Assembly (NCBI GenBank): GCA_034440575.1
Contig: JAOTOL010001172.1
Coordinates: 1-64,000 of the forward strand
From: Imbricaverruca yamaguchii
Taxonomy: Eukaryota > Arthropoda > Thecostraca > Neoverrucidae
Length of the DNA: 64,000 nt
Direction: 5' to 3'
Both the position numbers and the translations under genes were made by a program. Shown in pieces: positions 46,601-58,600 of the stretch; position 1 is the stretch's first letter; the number at the start of each line of letters is the position of its first letter. The notes beneath the pieces are model-generated. The model was not told the origin of the DNA. It was given only the letters and a program-made list of their open reading frames with translations, and ran no database searches.

Positions 46601-49600
46601 GGCTGCCACTGGCCGTTTCCAGGTGCGGCCCGGTCTGCAGCGGTCGGCCACCGTGTGCACTGACCGGCCGCCGGCGCCGGCACCGGCACAGGTCTACTCG
46701 AGCTGCGTCAAGTCGCACTCCAACTCGTCGCTCAGCTCGACGGCATCGTCGTCGGGCCACAGCTGGGCGGACCGCGTGCGCGGCATCGCCTCACCAGGGG
46801 CACCAGCGGCGCCAGCTGCGCCAGCTGCGCCAGCTGCGCCAGCGGCGCCAGTGGCGTCAGTGGCGCTGGCGGCCGCTCCTGGAGCCGTCACTCCGGCGGT
46901 GACTGCTGCGGCGCCGGCCAACCCTGCCGACGGTCAGTACAGCCGAGCCTGGCATGTCGGTCGGATTGGTGTGGCTCGGTGGTCACTCGTGCCGCCCTGT
47001 GTCTGTCATCTCTCACCCATACGTGGTGAACACAAAGCACCCAGTCATATTCGCTGTCAGCGTTCTGATTCGAAGCTCAACATGGTCTTAGCTGCTCGCG
47101 AACCCTGAAGGGACATGACTTCCTTTTCTCTTTAGAGCATCACCTTGTTGTACAATGTGTTCTATGGGCTAGATTAATTCAAAATAATCCCCTTGAAAGC
47201 AGTCCTGTCGATCCAACTTTACACTTCGAAGTGCCCGAAAATCAGCTCATTCACCCAGTGATCTGAGACATGGCATAACAGGTATGTGAATCATTGCATC
47301 ACCATTCCAGGACATAATACATGGACAAGTATTCCATCATTTGTTGAACATAGCACCTTGCGACTTTCTGTATAATTTGGTTAATTTGATGGCTCATTTA
47401 CCTAAGAAAAAATGCAAACGACCTTGATCCCATTTCAAATTTCCGTGGAGTGTGGACGTCTAAAGTCACTGTCTCTTGATCACTATGGCCACTCAATGAG
47501 CTATGTGAAGCTCGGGACCAGGGATAGCGCATTTGTAATTTTGAGACTGTTCATTTTCTCCCATCATCTAGCACGTTCGGTGTGTTGTATTCCAGCGTGA
47601 TGCATGTTCTTCCCCTCCAGATCACAGCTGTGTCTGGGAGACTGTCAACTGTCGGCCTCTGTCTATTACAGCGTGCTGCACGTTGTTCTTCCCGTTCAGA
47701 TGACGGCGGTGTCTGAAAACTGTCAACTGTCGGCCTCGGTCTATTCCAGCATGCTACATGTTCTGCCCATCCAGATGACGGCGGTGTCTGAGAGACTGTC
47801 AACTGTCGGCCTCGGTTTGTTCCAGCGTACTGCATGGTTTTTTTCTGTCCAGATGACGGCGGTGGCTGGGAAACTGTCAAGGGTCGATCCCGGTCTCGTT
47901 TGTCTCCTCTGAGCCAGACACCCCACAGGGCACCACTTCAGGTAAGGACGGACGCCCAGCGCAGCTATGTTGCAGAACTTAATGATAGCCCATGCGTTTG
48001 TTCGGTTTTTGTTCAGGGTGCTACCCAGTGGACATCACTATAAGTTCGCTTGGCGTGCTCAGTTTTAGTCCACCTTGGCAGTACGGTGTCACCGTGTCTT
48101 TCTTCATCTGCAAACAGCCTTTAAAACGGCATATGCAGCTAGTTGCAACAGATGCAATTGGTTAACCATGTAAAATTGGTTGCAGCCAGTTTAAGCTGGC
48201 CTAAAGCAACTGAGGCTGGCCGAAAGGTGGCATTAAGACTCAAATAATTAGCATGTTGCACGTCGTTAGTTATTTGGGCTTTAGGGCACGTAGGCCATAT
48301 TGCACTTTATTGCCTTGCAGAGTGTAGAAAATGATGGGACATCATTAATATGTATGTGCACACTCGACACGTGATATTCGAGCTGCGCCGTGCTTTTCCC
48401 AGCGGAAGGGCTCTGCGGAGGCGGCGTGCGTCGCCCGACCGTTCAGTGCACGCGCACGCTTCCAGCAGCCCTCGGCGGCCGTGTCGCTGCCGTCGCTCTC
48501 CCGTACCGGCGACCAGACCGACGAGCGGCGCAGAGCACCGGCGGTCGGCCGCGTCAGCGAGTCGCTGCAGCGCTCCTGCGAGCGGGTGCCCGCCGAGCCG
48601 GCCCCACTCAGTGTGGCTCAGAGCCACGGCAAAACGGCCGGCCAGGGCCACGACAAAACGGCCGCCCCGGGCCACGACAAAACGGCCGCCCAGGGCCACA
48701 ACAAAACGGCCGTCCCGGGCCACGACAAAACGGCCGTCCCGGGCCACGACAAAACGGCCGCCTCGAGCCACGACAAAACGGCCGTCCCGAGCCGCGACAG
48801 CACCACTTCGGATCGTGGTTACAGAGCTGAGGGCCGAGACCAGTCGCCTCCGAACCAGATCATTAGAGCGCCCGGTCAGACAAGACCGACCACCGACCAG
48901 ACCAGCACGCTCTCGGATGGCGGCAAGGCCGCCCGGGTCGAGGACCAGCCGACTTGTCTGGACCAGATGGCTCCAGCTGTCCTGGACTCCCCAGTCGCTG
49001 GCAGTGGAGACACGGCGCTCGCGGCGGCTCAGAGCGACAGCCGGGCCACAGCGGACCACCAGCAGGTTCAGCGGCCGGCCGGCGACAACGGCTACACCAG
49101 CGACCAGCCGTGAGTCGGCTTGGGGTGCTTCCAGTGGGCTGCTCTGCTCTGCCTTGTGCTATGTGCATAACGTTTTTATCGGGTAAAGTGATGAGTTGAT
49201 TGCCAGATAAATCATTAGCTTATCCGAAATAGACGGCCGGAGGTCACTTGGATCACTTATTTGGACAAGTATCAATTTGGGTTCCCATGTATTTACACCA
49301 GAGCTTGAGTTTGGGGCGTGGTCGTATGCGGTCTGTGGTTGTACGGATGCCTGAGCATCGTAACAATTCATAACCCTAACAATTAAGCTTGTGGGTGCTT
49401 GTGCACCAAATTTGCTCACAGCGTCCGCCAGTAACCACATACTTTTATGTTGCATTCATTTTAAGCTGCATACCTAATCCTTTTCCATCTGTAAATTTGA
49501 GTTGTACCTATGTACCTGGAGATGCGAGGGCGCTGAAATGAAGCGGATTTTATCAAGCATACGTCGCGCAGTTGGTTGTCTGGTATTCGGTCTTGATGCA

Positions 49601-52600
49601 CAGCGAAGAAGTGAATCAATAATTGAAGTAGATATGTAGAAATATGAATATTTAAGAATAGAATGTATATACATATAGAAGCGCCTAAAAGTTCATAGCT
49701 TGTAATTAGCTAACTGGCTTCTCATATAACTATTTTTGTCATTAAGTGAATTCTGTTTTCGTTGGCATACCTGGGTATACCAGTATCTATTATTATTATC
49801 GGCACCGCTTCAGAATGAGATTTAGCAGTCAGTTTAGAGGGATTCAAAGGGACGGGAATGCCCGAGTGATTAAGATGTTTAGCTCTGGGTACCAAAGGTC
49901 CTTGGTTCAACACTCGCATCAGGACCGCATCAGGACATTTCCCAATCTCGCCGCCCACCGGCGAAACAGCGTTGGCGGTGCCGTGACTGTGCATAAAGTG
50001 CGTCGTGAGACATCTAATAAACAAGAGGGATAGATAATAATGATAATAATAACCGAAGGCAGACAAACATCGGCGAGGTTACAAGTTGCAGACAAGTGCA
50101 GAGGCAGCAAATAGGGGTATGGCCACAGGGTGTGTTCGCACCAGAGTGGCCATCAGCCAGATGGTAGAGGTGGCAGAGAGGGGCGGCGACCCAAGGGTCA
50201 GTGTCACTGACAGCCCAGCTACGAAATTACCAGGTAAAGTTATTGCCAAGGCCAGAATCAGCCAATTGTCCGCTTGTGATTCTTCCACTGTTTTACTGCT
50301 TGATTAACTGTTTTGCTGTTTATCTTATGGTATATACTTGACGAAACCATCTTGTGCTGTCATTTCTTTTCCATGTGTTTTTGTGAGAGGAAATATAAAA
50401 GAGTAATATCGTTGATCCAGTGATGGTATTCATTTATGTTCCTGGGCAGTGCTACATTGAAATGTTTATTGATGAAAAGTGTATACGGAGAAGATAGAAT
50501 TTATATTGCTCAAGAACAAATTCGAAGACATTCCGTGGGAGAACATTCGTTTCCATTGCAGATACATATCTTGGTTATCTAGTGTTTCGGAACGGCGTGT
50601 GATTAAGAATTGTCATCCTTCATGGTATGTTCCTATCAAAGCAAAACATCTTCCATCCCACCCATTTAACCGGCTAAAACAAATGAGGATTTGGCGTGAT
50701 GCATGAAAAAGCGATGTTATTTCATGAATGAGCGCGACCCATGATGTGCAGTACCTCAGGATTGGTGCAATGAGTGTACCTGCCTCATGATAATCATATT
50801 TGCATGATAACGACCTGATGTGCCCATTCGACGCTGTGTTTCAGACTTCTGCAAACACCAGAGTCATCGCCGCGTCCAGTCTCGCCCTCGGCTGGTGCGT
50901 CGTCGTTACCTCTGCTCTCGTCTGCTGTTATTCCTGCCAGCCGTCAAGCGGTTAGCCCTGCCAGCCGTCGAACGGCCAGCCCTGCTGTCGAGCCCGCCGT
51001 CAGTCGGCGGCTGCACTGGTCCGAGCCGCCGGCCGCCGAGTCTACTAAGGACACCGTGTCGGCAGCCGGTGCCGGGCGTACCGCGTGCGGGCCGGTGGCG
51101 CCGCTGTCCGGCCGTCAGCTGACGTCGCCGCCCACGCCGCGTGACCTCACATCGCCGGAGCTGGACGAGGACAGTGTTGACGAGGAGATGGTGATGGCGG
51201 AGGAGGCGCTCCAGTCGGCCATTGTGGAGGAGCGCAACCTGGAGCAGCAGCTGGCAGAGACGGAGAAATGTGATATTGAGGTGGGTTGGTCGAGGAGCGC
51301 GAGGGAGGGAGGGAATGAGTGAGGGAATGGAATGGGATGGGATGGGGAGACGAATAGAGATGCGACATCAAGATGGATTTGGCCCAGAAAGAAAAGTGTG
51401 TTAGCCCAAAGGGGTACGTGGACATGGAATTGGTCGGTTAACACGGAATAGTGACCCCGTTGTGGATCTGCCCAGACAGAGAACGGAGGAATTGATGCGG
51501 GGCAATAAGCTCCGAACGACTCGTCACAGCGGTAGCAGCGCATCAATTTTTATATATGAGGACGGTGCGCTCAATCCTAGCCCGCGGTGCGGTAGTGCAT
51601 TCTGCTCATGAAGCAATTGGCTGCACTTCGAGGCACTACAAACAAGCCCCAAGCCTGCTAATCGTATAATGGTATCTTAATGATACCATAATCAAATAAA
51701 AATAATGCACGGTGCACATTCAGTGGACATGCTAACCGAATCTAGCATTTCACCGGCTTTAACCGCTTTCCAACTCATGGATAGTCGTTTTTACCAACTC
51801 CAAGGATCTCCACATTTTCAAGGCTGAGTGCTCTACCTGATGCTTAACCATTGGATTGGTTACGACTCTCTCAAACTCTCCATGGGTTCGAGCGACACCA
51901 TCTGAGGATCGGGGAAGGCGGCAGCAGTGGCACCCTCCCCTGTTGTTGAACGGGGGGAACTTTTTTCCTCGTCATACCCGTGACAATTCAGGAAGCCATG
52001 AACATAATATCCATCTTGTTGTCCGGAGGCCCCAAACCAGAAGACCCATTATTCTTGGTTGGAGCTCCTAGGGCCCAAAAATTATAGAATGTTCTTCAGG
52101 CAGCCTGAGCACGCTGTACCAAGCGCCAAGGCCAGGAGGCTCATTATTATTGGAGACCCTAGATCAGATAGAAATTCCATGATGTTCTTCAGGTGGCCTC
52201 ATCGTGCTGTACCGAACGCCAAGACCAGGTGGTTGATTATTCTTGGAGGAAACCCTAGAGCTCACTAAGAGGCTCTAACATCCAATGGGATTGTGTTGTT
52301 TCAAGGTCCCAGGCCTGAAAGCTAGTCGTGACAAGAGGCTCATGCATCTCACGGAATAAAACACGAAGCCCACACAGACAATGTTACACGACCCAGGCCA
52401 GAAGGCCTGACAGGAGCCACATAGATCTTACGGATGGACCGCATTGCCTGGCATGAAGCACCATCATGTTTTTTTAGGCTGCTGCTCAGGGATTAACAGG
52501 AGGCTCCGAGAGAACCATGAGAGCCTGCAAAAAAAAAAGTGTATGGAAGCATCCGAGCTTAAGGGAACGCCTACGGGGCGGGGACGGCCGAGTCGTTAAG

Positions 52601-55600
52601 GTGCCGGGCTATGGGCACCAGAGGTCCCGGGTTCGACACTAGCGTCACACAGGACATTTCTCAATCCTGCGGCCCACCGGCGAAACAGTGTGGGCGGCGC
52701 CATCAGCCGTGAATGTGCATAAAGTGAGTCGTGAACCACCCAGTAAACAAAGGGAACCCCTACTGAATAAGAGCCGCCCCTTGGAGAACCGTCCCTTCAC
52801 CCAGCCTTCATCCCTGAATTGCTGCCGGGGACGAGTAAGTGAGGTGCTCGTCTCACAATCGAAAGGTTGTGGGTTCGAGTCTCACCTGCCGCTACTCTTT
52901 GGCCGCGTCCATTCGGCGTGAGATTGGCGACGCTACATGTCGCAACGGTCGATGTGTCGTAAAACCAATAACCAATCAACCAACCAACCAACCTGAATTG
53001 CTGCCCAGCTGACACGCTGAGAGGCTAGCGTCCCGTGCAGAAGTGTATTGCTGGCGACGTCTCCGAGCAGTATCGACCGTGCGGCAACCAATCGTGTGCC
53101 AGGGTCGGGCCTGGTCACCGGGCGGCGGTTAGCGCCCGCGGCGGTGGACCGCGCTACGGTCACCGGTCGGCGGGTAGGCTGTGCCGCCAGGCAGGCCGGG
53201 GGCGCTCACAGCAAGGGGAGGTAAGGAATTGGTTGTCACTTAATGGTTGGGAAGATAGAGGCCGGAAATTGGTAATCTATTCGTGTTTACATTTATTTAG
53301 TTTACATTTTTCAAATCATGACTTCGCAATTTGGCAGTTGTCGTCAGAGGGTCATATTTTCACCATTTTGGGTGCTAACAAGAAATATTGTGCATATTTG
53401 TACTTGTTAAAAGATGCTGTATAAGAAGATGCGAATTCGAGTTTTAAAGGAAAATAAGTACTCAAAATTTAAGGGCCACACCACAAAGTGCGTGTGGGAG
53501 TTTTCAAGTTCAAGAGTTTTCAAGAGAAGAGCGCCTCGAGTAGAACTCTGTCCCTTAACTCCTGTTTCATTGTATGACCAACGCAGTCGATGCGCCCGTA
53601 CGCTCAAATAACCAACCAAAAAAATTACTGTTGTTTCGAGCGACTTGTGAACACACAAGTCAGGTGTTTGAAAATATTGGGTTCATTACTATCAGCCAAA
53701 TCCTCAATGATGAAGGACATTGCCAGGCTTAAAAAAAGTTGTGTTATCAGATGTTCACGTTATGTTGTGTTATATGGTGTGAATGAAAATCTTGAAGGGA
53801 ATGTTTTGGTTCATTATTTTATAATTAGGCCTGTGTTTAACCTACACTGCCTGCATACCCATGTTTGAGCCTGTTTACCCTGAACAGCCTGTATTCCCCA
53901 TGACGGTGTTTAACCTGCTCAGTTCCCATCCCGTTACTGTTTCACCTGAGCAATCCTCGTCTCCGTGACCGTGTTTAGCCTGCGCAGACATGATCACCCC
54001 GACTCTGTTTAACCTGCGCAGTGCCTGGCTCCCGGTGGAGTCGGCTGTGTATCGGCTGTTGGCATGCGGAACACGTCCGGATGACACGTCCCCTACTCTG
54101 GGCTGAGCAGTTCCCCAGCGCTGCCACATTATCCGGTGACTGTTGTGGCGCACTCGTGGCGTGTATGACTATGCGGCGGCCGTGCGCCCGTTGGCGGACT
54201 GGACGTGTGATCTGAACGGTGCACCCGGCTGCGCCAGGTGGACACCGAGACGGACGGAGAGTCGACGTCAGTGGACACAGAGTGTGAAGGAGACGGAGCG
54301 GACGGCACCGGACGACTCCTGCCCACCTCACGGCATCTGATCGAGGACCAGTTCGGGCCGGAACTGGAGAGTAAGTCGCCTGCCGGGCTCACACTTGGTC
54401 TCCGGTGTGCCCAAAGTCGAAAAATAGGCTGTTCCTGGATGTTTACGTCCAGAACATGATCCTTTTCAGAAAGTTAACTTTCTATTTGTATCGTTCGGAC
54501 GTTGAATGTACTGTTTTACGGTGAGCTGTGCTGTGGTAAGGTGCTCAAGATGTACTGGAAGGTGCAAACGGTGTTTTTTTAATGTCACATACGGGAAGAA
54601 AAATACATTCTCGGTATTTTTTGTTCCACAAAATGCCCTCTTTACTACAGGATTTCAAAACACAAATCCAGTACTAGGTGTGCCCCATCAGTGGTCCTGT
54701 CCTGTGCCAGGAAGGGTAGCATGTCAGGTCATGGGCGTAAAATGACTGATGCAGTCGACGCGCCCTAAAGCTCAAAGCCACCACCACCACCATCACCACC
54801 ACCACCACCACCACCACCACCACCACCACCACCACCACCACCACCACCACCACCACCACCACCACCACCACCACCACCACCACCACCACCACCACCACCA
54901 CCACCACCACCACCACCACCACCACCACCACCAACACCAACACCAACACCAACACCAACACCAACACCAACACCAACACCAACACCAACACCAACACCAA
55001 CACCAACACCAACACCAACACCACGTGTTAGGCCCAGCTCTCGCATTTCAGTCTAAAATGGGTTGTGTGTCCGTCTGAGGGTGGTATAGATCTGAAGAAA
55101 AAAAAACGAATGGTCAATATGGTGAGTGAGTGTGGCTCACCTTCCATGCGTTCGAAGCGGATATGCCGACCTGACTATGATGCTCAGCTCAATGTGTATA
55201 TTGTTCAACAACGGAAATGTAACACAAATATTACATCTGTCGGAATGTGTTGGTTACTAAATACATCACAACACTGACTTTACTACCAGCATATTATCAT
55301 ATGCATCTTAATGGAATGCGATGTATCGGGGTTAGATATTTCAATGTCATGCCAACAGTGTATCAAGTGAATCTAATACTCCCCAGCTTTAAATAATATA
55401 TGTATCATAGCCTCTGTTTAGGTGTTTTTCGACCATTTTTTTTCACATCTGATAACTGCAAACACAGCGCTGTGTGTGCAGCAGTTCACCGTCGTCGCTG
55501 TCGCTGCGATGCCGAAGTGACAACAGTGCCGTTTGTCGACTGCGGTAGTTCAGTAATCCATCTGGTTCGCATGAATATGAGTGTGTTCATTTGTTACTTC

Positions 55601-58600
55601 CCAAATAGTATAAGCAAATATGCATATCATACCAATAATAACACAGATGCGAGAGTTTCGGCCGCCTGAGTAGCTAGCGGGCGCGTCGCCCGTGCCGCAG
55701 GTCTGTCCTGGAGTGACCGGATGGACATGCTGGAGGAGCTGGAGGAGCTGTCGACCAGGGCTCCCGGCCGCGGCCTTCAGATGCACGAGAAACTGTCGTC
55801 GCCAAGCCGGAAGAAGACCCTGTCGGAGACCATCCGACGTCACCACGAGCGTCAGCAGAAGGCCAGTCGGCAACGCCAGACACTGATGGAGCAGAAGACG
55901 CAGAAGCTCAGCGAGATCAGTATCAAGGTCGGTGCCTGTCAACCCGTCGGAGTCGTGAGCAGATCTGCTTGTACAGGTGTATTATACTCCGTTTGAAAGT
56001 CCGTCAGGGCTGTTCTGGAAGGGAGGCCCTTGGTAGGTAGGCTCAGCAGGATATGTGTTGCGATGATGCCGGTTCGTGTGGCGGTGTATATGATATGTCC
56101 AAGATGAAGATTTGGTTTAATCGTGAAGTTGTGATTCTGGTCGCCGTTGTATCAACGTTGTGTGATCCGTAAACCAATAGCGTCTGAGTGTGTTTTATTA
56201 ATATTCCTCATCATCTCGGAATCACGTGCTTGCTCCAGTGGCGTGACGGCATTTGAAGACAGTTTATCCAATTATCTATATTGTAATTTTACAACCCTAG
56301 TTCACCAATGTGCTAGGTAATGACCAGTAAGGTATTTAGGACATTACCAATTATGCGCCTCTGTCTCGGCCACAGTGCGCAGTTTGCTTTCCCGATTATA
56401 TTTTGTATGACGCCCTTCCGCCATCACACAACAGCTGCCTTTTTATTGGTTGGCTGGCGAGAGTGTATTTCGCTGATGTACTGCGCTGGTACGTGGTGTC
56501 CGATCGGTCACGTCACCACCACCGCGTGACCCGGCCACCCGCAGGTACCTGATGTACTGGCCGGCACATGATACCCGGTTGGCCACATCACAAACACGGC
56601 GTGACTCGATCGTCCACAGATCACTGAAGTACGTCTGCAGAAGGAGCAGCTGATGGAGCAGCGTCGACTAGTGCTGGAGCGCAAGATGGCGCGCGCCGAG
56701 GCCAAGCGTCGCCAACACCTGCAGGGCATCGTGCGGCGCGCACATGACGAGGAGGAGAAGGCCAAGGAGATCGCCTTCATCAACGAGCTGGAGGCCAACA
56801 ATAAACGCCATGAGTTCCTGTCACAAATTCAGGTATGTGCCGGTTCTTAGCAGGGGAGAAGGGGCTGAGCCTCTCTCCTACTACGTCTCGTGACAATAGG
56901 ATATATGGGCTTGGCTTGCGACATAGATGGCTCTGGTCAAAACTGACAGCAACGAGGCCTCCCCTACCGTGTATAGGGGACGAGTGGTCTAGGGGTAAGT
57001 TGCTCGTCTCACAATCGAAAGGTTGTGGGCTCGAGTCTCGCCTGTCGCTATTCTTCGCCCGCGACCGATCGGCGTGATAGATTGGCGACGCTGCATGACT
57101 CAACGGTGTCGATGTGTCGTAAAACCAATAACCAACCTACCGTGTATATTTTTGTGAAAGCCGTCATCACCTCGATTCTTCTTTCTATGTTTTCACAGCA
57201 GCCAAACTTGGCGAGCACATTTCATTCAAAATAAATTGCGAGCATCGCGACTTTTGCGTATGTTTGGGCACTGTATAGCCAATGCTGTTAATTCGCGCTA
57301 AAACTCTAATAACTAGCTAACTTTTTCGTGTGCTGGTATGGTGTATGACCCAGTGCATTACATGCGGTGTTGCGTATATGGGCATGCCGCGTGACTCAAT
57401 GTATTGCACTCGGGTGTTGCATTTGAGTATGTTCCATTACCGAGCATTACACTTGGGTATTGCGTACATGGTTATGCTGTATGACCCAGCATTTACCTCA
57501 GGTGTCATACGCAGTCGATGCGCCCGAAAGCCCAAAAACCAATCAACCTCAGGTGTCGAGTGACGTTAACACACCGGTGCATTCGCGCTGGTGTTGCCGG
57601 AATTCGTATGGCTGTCCAGTATGAGGATCACCTGGATCCAGGTGCATGACTGACATGAAAGCAACTCGACTACACATATCATGTAGTACCGACATGTGCT
57701 CGTCCACAGACTGCACGTATGCATGGTCGGCAAAACTTGCTGATTTTGGGGTCCAGAAGATGATCCTCTCCAGAAAGTTATCCTCCCATTTGTTAACACC
57801 ATTTGTAGTTTGAATCATGCTGTTTGACAATTGATTGCTCTGTGATAACGTCCTCAAGATTCACTGAAATGTGCAAACTGAGATTCTGATGTCAAAGGAT
57901 TGAAGAAAAATATCCTCTCCATATTCTGTCATTCAAAAATTGTCCTTTCCTCATCCAAGATTACATAGTACAAATCCAACCCTGCACGTGTAACACCGAC
58001 GTATGCTCGTCCACAGACTGTACGTGTAACATCCACATACTGTGTTTGTAACAGCGACATGTGCTGATCCACAGACTGTGACACGGGCATGTGCTGATCC
58101 ACAGACTGTGTGTGTAACAACGACATGTGCTGATCCACAGACTGTGTGTGTAACACAGACACGCGCTGATCCACATACTGTGTTTGTAACAGCGACATGT
58201 GCTGATCCACAGACTGTAACACGGGCCTGTGCTGATCCACAGACTGTTTGTAACACGGGCCTGTGCTGATCCACAGACTGTATGTGTAACGCCGACATGT
58301 GCTCGTCCACAGACGCAGGAGCTGCGCCTGGTGGGTATCCAGGAGGAGCGCCAACGGCGTGCCGAGGAGAAGGCGGCAAAGGAGGCGGCTGCTGAGGAGA
58401 AGCGGCGCGCTCTCCAGGAGGAGCGGCTCGCCAAGCTAGAGGACCTCAAGCAGCGCCGCCAGGAGCGGCTGGAACGCATCCACCGCGAACAGCAGGACAA
58501 GGAGAAGGAGCGACTGGAAACGGCCAGGGAGAAGCAACGGTGAGTGGCACGGCTCGAGCTTACCTCGGTCTTCCGGTGGGCAGTGTCTCCGCACCCTTCT

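Noticed and set aside
48307..49186. Long frames on both strands overlapping SCAPER exon 8 (278 and 250 codons)
   Set aside because: The 24-bp coding repeat keeps every frame open. Only the frame starting at 48466 agrees with splice phase on both sides.
52827..52900. tRNA genes at the SINE-1 and SINE-2 heads
   Set aside because: All heads continue into a shared SINE body and are flanked by target-site duplications; cloverleafs are imperfect.
54674..55078. Poly-His, poly-Val and poly-Gly open frames
   Set aside because: Translation of a CCA/CCAACA microsatellite in three frames inside a SCAPER intron.
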